A stretch of 64,000 nucleotides of DNA from Capillimicrobium parvum (GTDB lineage Bacteria > Actinomycetota > Thermoleophilia > Solirubrobacterales > Solirubrobacteraceae). Below are positions 57,719 through 64,000 of the stretch, piece by piece. The first letter of the stretch is position 1; each line of letters opens with the position of its first letter. Location: assembly GCF_021172045.1 (NCBI RefSeq), contig NZ_CP087164.1, forward strand, positions 2,542,001 to 2,606,000, read 5' to 3'. The notes below the pieces were generated by a model. It was not told where the DNA came from. It was given only the letters and a program-made list of their open reading frames with translations, and did no database searches. A program made the position numbers and the translations under genes.

Positions 57719-59230
57719 CTAGTGAGGGACCGCCGCGGTGGTGTGGCCGGTCCACCGCGAGATGAGCTCGTCGAGCCCGGTCGCGTCGTCGGCGACGCCG
57801 AGCACGTAGCGGTCGGGCCGCACGACCAGCGCACCGCCGGCGCCGTGGCGCGCCAGCAGCTCGTCCGCGACCGCCGCGCCGGGGTCGAGCACGTGGAACC
57901 AGCGTTCGTCGGCCAGCGCGCGGCGGGTGTCGTCGTCCAGCGCCGCCTCGACCGCGGGCGTCATCGCCACGAGGAAGCGCCAGCCGGTCTCGTCGTCCAG
58001 GCGCGACCCGTCGGGCAGGACCGCCTGCTCGGAGAGCAGGCCGGCGGGCGGCGCCGCATCGCCGTGCAGGCCGGGCCCGAGCGGCGGCGTCTCGTTGCGG
58101 TAGGGCATCGGGTTGGCGAGCAGGTGCGCGTCGCGTCCGGCGGCGACCTGGGGGTCCGTCGTGTTGATCACGTTGGACAGCTCCGTGGCGATCTCGATCC
58201 ACGCGCGCGCGTGGGCGCGGCGCTCGGCCTCGTAGGTGCCGAGCAGGCCGTCCGCGGCCTCGCCGCGCAGCACGGCCGCGAGCTTCCACGACAGGTTGAT
58301 CGTGTCGCGGATCCCGGAACACAGGCCCTGGGCGCGCAGCGGCGGCTGCATGTGCGCGGCGTCGCCGGCGAGGAAGACGCGGCCGACGCGCCAGGGGTCC
58401 GCCAGCAGCGACCGGAAGGTGTAGATGGCGGAGCGGTCGATGCGCACGTCGTCGCGCCCCGCGAACCGCTCGATCAGTCCGTAGGCGCCTTCGGGCGTCC
58501 CGATCACGGAGCGGTCGTCGTCCGGGAGGACCATGAACTCCCAGCGCAGGCGCGGCTCGCCCATCGGCACGAAGAAGTGGGGACGGCTCGGCCAGCAGTA
58601 GCCGATCATCGCCTCGGGCAGGTCGTCCAGCGGACGCAGCTTGACGCCGTCGATGACGACCCAGTCCTGCTCGGGACCGAGCGTCTCGAAGTTGGCGCCG
58701 ATCGCCCTGCGCACGAACGAGGAGCCGCCGTCGCAGCCGACCGCGTACGCGGCCGTGACCGTCCGCGTGGTGCTCGAGGCGCGCGCACGGACGGTGAGCC
58801 GCACGCCGTCCCCGTCCTGCTCGAGCTGCTCGACGGTGTGGCCGTCCCACATCTCGATGCCGGGCAGCTCCGCCATGGTCCGGCGCAGCAGGGACTCGAC
58901 GTCGGGCTGATGGAACATGTGGGTGTCGCCCCAGCCCTGGCTGCCGGTGCGGTCGTAGGGCAGGTCCCAGTCGATCAGGGCCTGGCCGGCGTCGTTCTCG
59001 TAGCGGAAGCCCCGCATCGGCACCGAGACGCCCGCGATGCCGTCGGCGACGCCGAGCGACTGGTACATCCGCAGGATCTCGCCATCGAAGCAGACGGCGC
59101 GGGGGAGGTGGTAGATCGACGTCTCGCGCTCGATCGCCACGGCGCGGACGCCCTGCTGGCCGAGCGCGATGGCCAGTGTCGCGCCCACGGGACCGCATCC
59201 AACGATCGCCACGTCGAAGTCGTGTGCCAC
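57719..59230 (-). CDS. FAD-dependent aromatic hydroxylase (MhpA-like)
   Basis: A 503-residue group A flavin monooxygenase. 'DVAIVGCGPVGATLAIALGQ' is the FAD-binding GxGxxG, 'YAVGCDGGSSFVRRAIGANF' the DG motif, and 'VFLAGDAAHMQPPLRAQGL' the GD motif contacting FAD ribityl. The C-terminal thioredoxin-like tail is retained ('ALVVRPDRYVLGVADDATGL'). It resembles 3-(3-hydroxyphenyl)propionate hydroxylase, which adds an ortho hydroxyl before ring cleavage. GTG 59230 follows GGAGGAGAG. Its promoter holds operator 3. It is convergent with the MetE-like operon. Confidence 0.9.
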   Translation of the reverse strand: MAHDFDVAIVGCGPVGATLAIALGQQGVRAVAIERETSIYHLPRAVCFDGEILRMYQSLGVADGIAGVSVPMRGFRYENDAGQALIDWDLPYDRTGSQGWGDTHMFHQPDVESLLRRTMAELPGIEMWDGHTVEQLEQDGDGVRLTVRARASSTTRTVTAAYAVGCDGGSSFVRRAIGANFETLGPEQDWVVIDGVKLRPLDDLPEAMIGYCWPSRPHFFVPMGEPRLRWEFMVLPDDDRSVIGTPEGAYGLIERFAGRDDVRIDRSAIYTFRSLLADPWRVGRVFLAGDAAHMQPPLRAQGLCSGIRDTINLSWKLAAVLRGEAADGLLGTYEAERRAHARAWIEIATELSNVINTTDPQVAAGRDAHLLANPMPYRNETPPLGPGLHGDAAPPAGLLSEQAVLPDGSRLDDETGWRFLVAMTPAVEAALDDDTRRALADERWFHVLDPGAAVADELLARHGAGGALVVRPDRYVLGVADDATGLDELISRWTGHTTAAVPH

Positions 59231-59255
59231 TGTTGCTCTCCTCCTGCCTTCCGCC

Positions 59256-59276
59256 GTATACGCAACGGAGCGTATC
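59256..59276. promoter_or_regulatory. Catabolic operator, site 3
   Basis: GTATACGC-AACGGA-GCGTATC, the inverse of site 1, 26 bp upstream of the hydroxylase start. Confidence 0.78.
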
Positions 59277-59320
59277 GGGTCTTGAGCGGGTTTGCCACTT
59301 GCCAGTCGGTAAACCGCTAC

Positions 59321-59341
59321 GATACGCTCCGTTTCGGTAAC
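59321..59341. promoter_or_regulatory. Catabolic operator, site 4
   Basis: GATACGC-TCCGTT-TCGGTAAC, with a good left arm and a degenerate right arm, 15 bp upstream of the ribosome-site/ATG at 59356. It faces the dioxygenase operon. Confidence 0.65.
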
Positions 59342-59362
59342 GAGGGAGAGAGGACATGCGTC

Positions 59363-59533
59363 GTGCACTTCGAGGACGGCGTCGAAGGCTCGCAGCGGCG
59401 AGCCGACGCCGTCGCCCGGCACGTGACCGGCTTCGGCGTGGCGACGGAGTGCGGCCTCGGCCTGCTGCCGCGCGACGAAGTCCGCCCGACCTTGGAGATC
59501 CACCGCGCGCTGCGGGCGCCGGTGGCCCACTGA
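59363..59533 (+). pseudogene. MetE-like zinc barrel protein, C-terminal remnant
   Basis: The frame from 59363 reads 'HFEDGVEGSQRRADAVARHV' and 'GFGVATECGLGLLPRDEV' and stops at 59533. It aligns with residues about 307-345 of the protein at 60537 ('HHDDGVAGFNRRAELARRHL', 'FGIGAVCGYGRLPAAEL'), including the zinc-ligand Cys. About 300 upstream codons are gone. A good ribosome site and ATG at 59356 remain in another frame, so a deletion fused the promoter and leader to the tail. The dioxygenase gene follows 12 bp later. Confidence 0.75.
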
Positions 59534-59545
59534 CCAGGAGAACCC

Positions 59546-60535
59546 ATGCCCCACCGACCGCTGTCCATGCTGTCGCACGTCGAGCTGCTGACCCCCAAGC
59601 TCGACGAGTCCGTCGCCTTCGCCCGCGAGATGCTCGGCATGTTCGTCGTCGCCGAAGAGGGAGACTCGGTCTACCTGCGCTGCTGGGGCGACTACTACGC
59701 CTACAGCCTGGTCCTGTCCGAGGGCGCCGAACCGGGGCTGGGCCACGCGTCGTTCCGCACCTGGAACGCCGAGCAGCTCGACATCGCGGTCGCCTCGGTC
59801 GAGGCGTCGGGCATCACCGGGCGCTGGATCGAGTCGTCCCACGGCCACGGCCGCGCGTACCGCTTCGACGGCCCCGGCGGCCACGCGACCGAGCTGTTCT
59901 GGGAGGTCGATCCCGCCGTTGTGCCCGCCGGCGAGGAGTCGCCGTATCCCGAGCGCCCGCAGCGCGCGGCCGGGCACGGCATCCCCGTGCGCCTGCTCGA
60001 CCACGTGACGGTGACGACGCCGGACGTGAAGTCGGCGATGTACTGGCATCGCGACGTGCTGGACTTCCGGCTGATGGCCGCCGTCGAGGAGGCGCCCGGC
60101 GCACCGTGGTTCTTCGGCATCGCGACGAACAACGAGAAGTCGCACGACCTCGGGTTCATCCTCGACTTCGACGGCATCCCGGGGCGCCTGCACCACCTGG
60201 CCTTCTGGGTCGAGACCAACCACGACCTGACCGAGGGCGCGCGGTTTCTCATCGAGCGCGGCTGCGAGCTCGACTACGGTCCCGGCCAGCACGGCATCGG
60301 CGAGCAGAACTACCTGTACTTCCGCGATCCGGCGGGCCTGCGCTACGAGCTCAACTCGGGCGGCTACCGCAACTACGTGCCTGACTGGGAGCCGCAGGTC
60401 TGGCGCTTCGAGGACGGTCCGAACAACACGTTCCGCACCGAGATCGGGATGCCCGCCGTGCACATGGTCGCGATTCCGCCCGGGATCGTCGGCAGCAGCG
60501 ACGAGGCGCTCGAGGGCATCGTGGCCAAGGGCTGA
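59546..60535 (+). CDS. Extradiol ring-cleavage dioxygenase (VOC type I)
   Basis: A 329-residue two-domain VOC protein like catechol 2,3-dioxygenase. Domain 1 (8-120) lacks the metal site, domain 2 (150-275) has the Fe ligands H153 ('LLDHVTVTTPD'), H217 ('GRLHHLAFW') and E268 ('GLRYELNSGGYRNY'). 'GPGQHGIGEQNYLYFRDPAG' is typical. It opens a catecholic ring next to a hydroxyl. Substrate is probably the product of the flavin hydroxylase encoded divergently. RBS CAGGAGAA precedes ATG 59546. Confidence 0.92.
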   Translation: MPHRPLSMLSHVELLTPKLDESVAFAREMLGMFVVAEEGDSVYLRCWGDYYAYSLVLSEGAEPGLGHASFRTWNAEQLDIAVASVEASGITGRWIESSHGHGRAYRFDGPGGHATELFWEVDPAVVPAGEESPYPERPQRAAGHGIPVRLLDHVTVTTPDVKSAMYWHRDVLDFRLMAAVEEAPGAPWFFGIATNNEKSHDLGFILDFDGIPGRLHHLAFWVETNHDLTEGARFLIERGCELDYGPGQHGIGEQNYLYFRDPAGLRYELNSGGYRNYVPDWEPQVWRFEDGPNNTFRTEIGMPAVHMVAIPPGIVGSSDEALEGIVAKG

Positions 60536-60536
60536 C

Positions 60537-61631
60537 ATGGCGACGCGGACACGAGGCGACGTCCTGCTCGTCGGCAGCCTGCCGTTCGACGAGGCGTCCG
60601 ACGCGCTGCGCGCGGGCGGCGAGCTGCTCGGCGAGCACCTGCGGGGCGTGCCGGACGGCGAGGTCGGCGACCGCAAGATCTGGATCGGGTTCTTGCCGCG
60701 GACCGTCTACAGGGATCATCCCGGCCTCGATCTGCTGCGCGCGCCCGAGGGCGGCGTCCAGCACCAGCCCGACGCCAAGCCGGACGTCTGGGAGGCGTCG
60801 TTCCTCTTCGGGATCCGCGACGGCGTCGAGACGCTGCGCTTCGACGACCTCGGCTACGGCCGTCTCGCCCTCGAGAGCTACCGCGAGTACCGACGGCTGC
60901 GCGACGAGGGCGTGATCCCCGACGGCGTCCGCTTCCAGGTCTGTCTGCCGGGGACCGGCAGCGCGGTCTCCTACTTCTTCGGGCGCATCGAGGATTGGCC
61001 GCGCGCCCACGCCGCGTACCACGACGCGATCCGCCGGGAGATCGAGATGATCGCCGCCGTGGTGCCGGCCGCGGAGCTGCAGGTCCAGTTCGACCTGGCC
61101 ATGGAGTTCGTCGACCTCGCCGCGGGGGAGGGCCGGGGTATAGCGCACTGGCCCGGCGAGCCGCTCGAGGCGCGCATCCAGCGTCACGCCGCCTATCTCG
61201 ACGAGCTGTGGAAGGGCCTCCCGGACGAGGCCCTGCTCGGCTACCACTGGTGCTACGGCACGTGGGGTGGGTGGCCGATGAAGGCGATGCCCGACCTGGG
61301 GTTGTGCGTCCGCATGTCGAACGAGGCCAAGCGGCGCAGCGGGCGGCGGCTGGACTACGTGCACATGCCCGTCGTGCGGGACCCGGACGAGGCGTTCTTC
61401 GCGCCGCTCGCGGATCTGGACGTGGGCGACACCGACGTCTATCTCGGGCTGGTCCACCACGACGACGGCGTCGCGGGCTTCAACCGCCGCGCCGAGCTGG
61501 CCCGGCGCCACCTGCCGCGGTTCGGCATCGGCGCGGTCTGCGGCTACGGGCGCCTGCCCGCCGCCGAGCTGCCCGACGTGCTGGCGCTGCATCGCGACTG
61601 CGCCGACGCGCTCGCCGCCGCCCGCGCGTAG
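60537..61631 (+). CDS. MetE-like zinc TIM-barrel protein C
   Basis: A 364-residue paralog of the protein at 53241, with the same opening ('DVLLVGSLPFDEASDALRAG', 'GVPDGEVGDRKIW'), zinc pattern H237-x-C239 ('GYHWCYGTWGGWPM') and C335 ('VCGYGRLP'), and 'FFAPLADLDVGDTDVYLGLV'. It starts one base after the dioxygenase stop, so it is strictly co-expressed with ring cleavage. That linkage is the best hint of a role in the same pathway, for example demethylating a methoxy- or methyl-substituted intermediate; this is inference. Confidence 0.75.
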   Translation: MATRTRGDVLLVGSLPFDEASDALRAGGELLGEHLRGVPDGEVGDRKIWIGFLPRTVYRDHPGLDLLRAPEGGVQHQPDAKPDVWEASFLFGIRDGVETLRFDDLGYGRLALESYREYRRLRDEGVIPDGVRFQVCLPGTGSAVSYFFGRIEDWPRAHAAYHDAIRREIEMIAAVVPAAELQVQFDLAMEFVDLAAGEGRGIAHWPGEPLEARIQRHAAYLDELWKGLPDEALLGYHWCYGTWGGWPMKAMPDLGLCVRMSNEAKRRSGRRLDYVHMPVVRDPDEAFFAPLADLDVGDTDVYLGLVHHDDGVAGFNRRAELARRHLPRFGIGAVCGYGRLPAAELPDVLALHRDCADALAAARA

Positions 61632-61668
61632 GGAGGCGGTCTCCGCGCCCCCGCTCGCGTGCCCCTCG

Positions 61669-62763
61669 CTACGCCGCGCGGGAGTGGGGCCTGCCGCCGA
61701 CGGCGCGGGCTTCCTCCTCGCCGCGCAGGACCCGCAGTGCGCCCTCGGCGAGGGCGGCGAGCTCGTCCTCGCCCGGGTGGACGTTCACGGGGGCGATCCA
61801 GTCGACGCGCTCGGCGATCGCGGCGGTGAGCGCGGCGGCGTGGGCCATGCCGCCGGTCAGCAGGATCGCGTCGACGCGGCCGCGCAGCGGCGCGGCCGCG
61901 GCGCCGATCTCGCGGGTGATCTGATGGATCATCGCGTCGATGACGAGCGTGGCCTCGGCGTCGCCCGCGAGATCGGCGCGCCGGAGCGCCTCGGCGACGT
62001 CGCGCGTCCCGAGATAGGCCAGCAGCCCGCCCTCGCGGAAGAGCATGTCCTCGACGGCGCGGCGGTCGTGGCGGCCGCTGAAGCACAGCTCGACGAGCGC
62101 CATCGCCGGGACCCCGCCGGCGCGCTCCGGCGAGAACGCGCCCTCCTCGCGCGAGTTCGTCACGTCGATCATGCGCCCGCCCGCGTGCGAGGAGATCGAG
62201 ATCCCCGAGCCGAGGTGCGCGACGATGAGCCGCAGGTCCTCGTAGCGGCGGCCGGTCTCGCGGGCGAAGCGCTTGGCCACCGCCTTGGTGTTGAGCGCGT
62301 GCGAGAGGCATTCGCGGGGGAGGGCGGGATGGCCGGAGAGGCGGATGTGCGCCGGCCACTCGTCCACCGCGACGGGATCCACGACGAAGGCGTCCACCCC
62401 CGCCTCGGCGGCCAGCTCCTGTGCCAGGAACGCGCCGAGGTTGGACGCGTGCTCGCCGCGCTCGTGGCGCTCCAGCAGCTCGAGCATGGCCGCGTCCACC
62501 CGGTAGGTGCCGGAGGCCAGCGGCGGCAGCAGGCCGCCGCGGCCGACGACGGCGGCGAGCACGCCGGGCTGCGTCTCCAGCCACGCGCGGATCGCGGCTG
62601 CTCGCATCGGAAGCTGGTCGAGGATCGGGCGCCCCCGGAAGGCGTCGAGCTGCGCCTGGTCGTGGCCGACGGCGACGGCGGCGAGCTCCCGGCCGCCCGC
62701 GAACAGCGCCACCTTCGTCGAGCTCGAGCCCGGGTTGACGGCGAGGATCAGCGGCTCAGTCAT
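61669..62763 (-). CDS. buk: Butyrate kinase
   Basis: A 364-residue ASKHA-fold kinase. 'LILAVNPGSSSTKVALFAGG' is the phosphate-1 region, 'LSHALNTKAVAKRFA' and 'LIVAHLGSGISISSHAGGRM' follow, and 'ILLTGGMAHAAALTAAIAER' is the adenosine region. Length and motifs fit butyrate/branched-chain acyl kinases rather than acetate kinase (about 400). It converts acyl phosphate and ADP to acid and ATP. It overlaps the phosphotransacylase gene by 8 bp and presumably completes the route acyl-CoA to acyl phosphate to acid. Confidence 0.9.
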   Translation of the reverse strand: MTEPLILAVNPGSSSTKVALFAGGRELAAVAVGHDQAQLDAFRGRPILDQLPMRAAAIRAWLETQPGVLAAVVGRGGLLPPLASGTYRVDAAMLELLERHERGEHASNLGAFLAQELAAEAGVDAFVVDPVAVDEWPAHIRLSGHPALPRECLSHALNTKAVAKRFARETGRRYEDLRLIVAHLGSGISISSHAGGRMIDVTNSREEGAFSPERAGGVPAMALVELCFSGRHDRRAVEDMLFREGGLLAYLGTRDVAEALRRADLAGDAEATLVIDAMIHQITREIGAAAAPLRGRVDAILLTGGMAHAAALTAAIAERVDWIAPVNVHPGEDELAALAEGALRVLRGEEEARAVGGRPHSRAA

Positions 62764-63697
62764 CCGCGCTGCAGATGACGCCCAGGCAGATCGACGTCAG
62801 CTTGTCCTCGGCGCTCTCGACGCGCGACGGGATGAGGATCGGCACGCGGGCGCCCGCGATCACGTGCCCGAGGACGCTGCCGGCGAGGTACTTGGCCGCC
62901 TTGCCGAGGTGGTTGCCCGCCTCGATCGACGCCGCGACCAGGCAGTCGGCGTGGCCCGCCACCGGGTGGTCGATGCCCTTGGCTGCCGCGGCGGCCGGCG
63001 ACAGCGCGTTGTCGAGCGCGAGCGGCCCGTAGACGTCGCAGTCGCCGAACTCGCCGCGGGCGCCCTCCTCGGTCAGCGTGCGCGCGTCGAGCGTCGACGG
63101 CATTGCGTCGGTGACCGCCTCGGTCGCGCTCATGATCGCGATCCGCGGCCGCGCGAAGCCGAGCCGGTGCAGCACGGCGGCCGCGTTGCGGACGATGTCG
63201 CGCTTGTCGGCCAGTGTGGGCGCGATCGACAGCCCGCCGTCGGTGACGCCCACGAGCCGCGGCGCACCCTGCACCCGGTCGTCGTAGAAGGCGACGTCGC
63301 TCAGCCGCCGGCCGGTGCGCAGGCCCGCGTCGGCCGACAGGGCGGCGCGCAGCAGCTGATCGGTGCGCAGCGCGCCCTTCATCAGCACGTCGACGTCCCC
63401 CGCCCCGGCGGCCCGGGAGGCGAGCCGCGCGGCGTCCTGCGCGCTGCCGGCCGCCACGAGCTCGCAGGGGTCGAGCAGCGCCGCCGGCGCCTTCGCCTCG
63501 ATGGCGGCGGGATCGCCGAACAGGACGGGCGCGACGATGCCGAGCTCGACCGCAATCGCGACGGCCTCGAGCGCCACCCCGTCGTCGGCGCACACGACCG
63601 CCAGGCGCGCCGGCGGGCGGCCGACGGCCAGCGCCCGGAGGGCGGCGAGGTCCCGCGGCGCCGTGCCGGCCGGCGCCTCAGACCGTGGAGAACTCAT
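62756..63697 (-). CDS. ptb: Phosphate butyryltransferase
   Basis: A 313-residue phosphate acyltransferase. 'VDVLMKGALRTDQLLRAALS', 'SDVAFYDDRVQGAPRLVGVT', 'ARPRIAIMSATEAVTDAMPS' and 'GHADCLVAASIEAGNHLGKA' are conserved in Pta/Ptb, the short length fits Ptb. ATG 63697 lies 20 bp inside the end of the BKACE gene, so all three genes are coupled. It exchanges CoA for phosphate on a short acyl group released by thiolytic or BKACE steps. Confidence 0.88.
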   Translation of the reverse strand: MSSPRSEAPAGTAPRDLAALRALAVGRPPARLAVVCADDGVALEAVAIAVELGIVAPVLFGDPAAIEAKAPAALLDPCELVAAGSAQDAARLASRAAGAGDVDVLMKGALRTDQLLRAALSADAGLRTGRRLSDVAFYDDRVQGAPRLVGVTDGGLSIAPTLADKRDIVRNAAAVLHRLGFARPRIAIMSATEAVTDAMPSTLDARTLTEEGARGEFGDCDVYGPLALDNALSPAAAAAKGIDHPVAGHADCLVAASIEAGNHLGKAAKYLAGSVLGHVIAGARVPILIPSRVESAEDKLTSICLGVICSADD

Positions 63698-64000
63698 CGC
63701 CGGCAGCGGCCGCGGTGAGCGGCGGGTCGTTGCGCGGACGCTCGTCGGCCACGAGCGGCTCGGGCACCGCACCGGCGGATCGCCCGCGCGTGCCGAGGAT
63801 CTCGCGCGCCTCGCTCGGGGTCGCCGGCCGCAGCTGCAGCTCGCGCGCGATCCGCACCGCGCGCTCGACGAGCTGAGCGTTGTCGCGCGCCATCTCGGTG
63901 CGGCTGTAGCGGACGTTGTCCTCCAACCCGACGCGGATGTTCAGGCCCATGGCCAGGCCCATCGTCGTCAGCGGCAGCTGCGCACGCCCGATCCCGATGA
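63678..64000 (-). CDS. BKACE (beta-keto acid cleavage enzyme) family, C-terminal part
   Basis: The last 106 residues of a DUF849/BKACE protein that continues past the right edge. 'MGLAMGLNIRVGLEDNVRYS' contains the conserved 'G...RVGLEDN' metal-site strand, and 'NAQLVERAVRIARELQLRPA' with 'EAREILGTRG' is the usual C-terminus. BKACE enzymes react a beta-keto acid with acetyl-CoA to give acetoacetate and a new acyl-CoA. The new acyl-CoA would feed the downstream Ptb and Buk. The last 30 residues are an extra low-complexity tail. Confidence 0.85.
   Translation of the reverse strand, partial: IGIGRAQLPLTTMGLAMGLNIRVGLEDNVRYSRTEMARDNAQLVERAVRIARELQLRPATPSEAREILGTRGRSAGAVPEPLVADERPRNDPPLTAAAAGDEFSTV

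Noticed and set aside
57143-59533. A 796-codon plus-strand frame
   Set aside because: Antisense of the flavin hydroxylase except for the last 57 codons, which are the MetE-like remnant and are reported as such.

Overview
The window is high-GC DNA with dense short-gap operons and frequent GTG starts. It fits a soil actinobacterium. The class Thermoleophilia (Solirubrobacterales, near Conexibacter or Baekduia) is my best guess from general character, not from a marker gene. About 28 kb is accessory DNA at two tRNA genes and the rest looks chromosomal.

Region 1 (1-7668) is part of a small phage-like satellite ending at the 3' end of tRNA-Cys. It has a tyrosine integrase (cut by the left edge), small HTH proteins, a winged-helix replication protein with iteron-like repeats inside its own gene, a DUF4145 cargo gene on the opposite strand, packaging-like small genes and an HK97-fold capsid. 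No portal, large terminase, protease or tail gene is visible. The plan resembles mycobacterial phiRv1/phiRv2.

Region 2 (about 7878-25635) is an integrative mobilizable element in tRNA-Val(GAC), bounded by a 21-bp duplication of the tRNA 3' end. Its core is a MobF relaxase-helicase, an excisionase-like HTH protein and an integrase. Its cargo is a block of defence- or toxin-like genes: two tandem paralogous HEPN (RNxxxH) proteins, two DUF4238 proteins, an ApeA-like HEPN protein, a PLD-like protein, a frameshifted SinR/Cas2-like gene and a HYD1-type ADP-ribosyltransferase-like protein. A third decayed att copy (27549-27618) and broken genes between the copies show repeated integration and deletion.

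Region 3 (27.8-49.1 kb) is an envelope and glycosylation region: GT2 synthases, GtrA, an MptB-like mannosyltransferase, two GT39 transferases, a lipoprotein, esterases, a lysyl-phosphatidylglycerol-synthase-like protein, DMT-like membrane proteins, a polysaccharide deacetylase, an MGDG/MurG-type transferase and an OmpR-type two-component system. Four promoters share a triple AAC repeat with 11-bp phasing at an identical distance from the start codon, a candidate regulon.

Region 4 (49.1-64 kb) is a catabolic cluster, probably for an aromatic and possibly methoxylated compound. It has a flavin hydroxylase, extradiol dioxygenase, aldolase-type enzymes, aldehyde dehydrogenase, thiolase, three MetE-like zinc TIM-barrel proteins plus a remnant of a fourth, and a BKACE-Ptb-Buk operon. 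Four copies of one GATACG...CGTATC operator sit in its three divergent promoter regions; no regulator gene is in the window.
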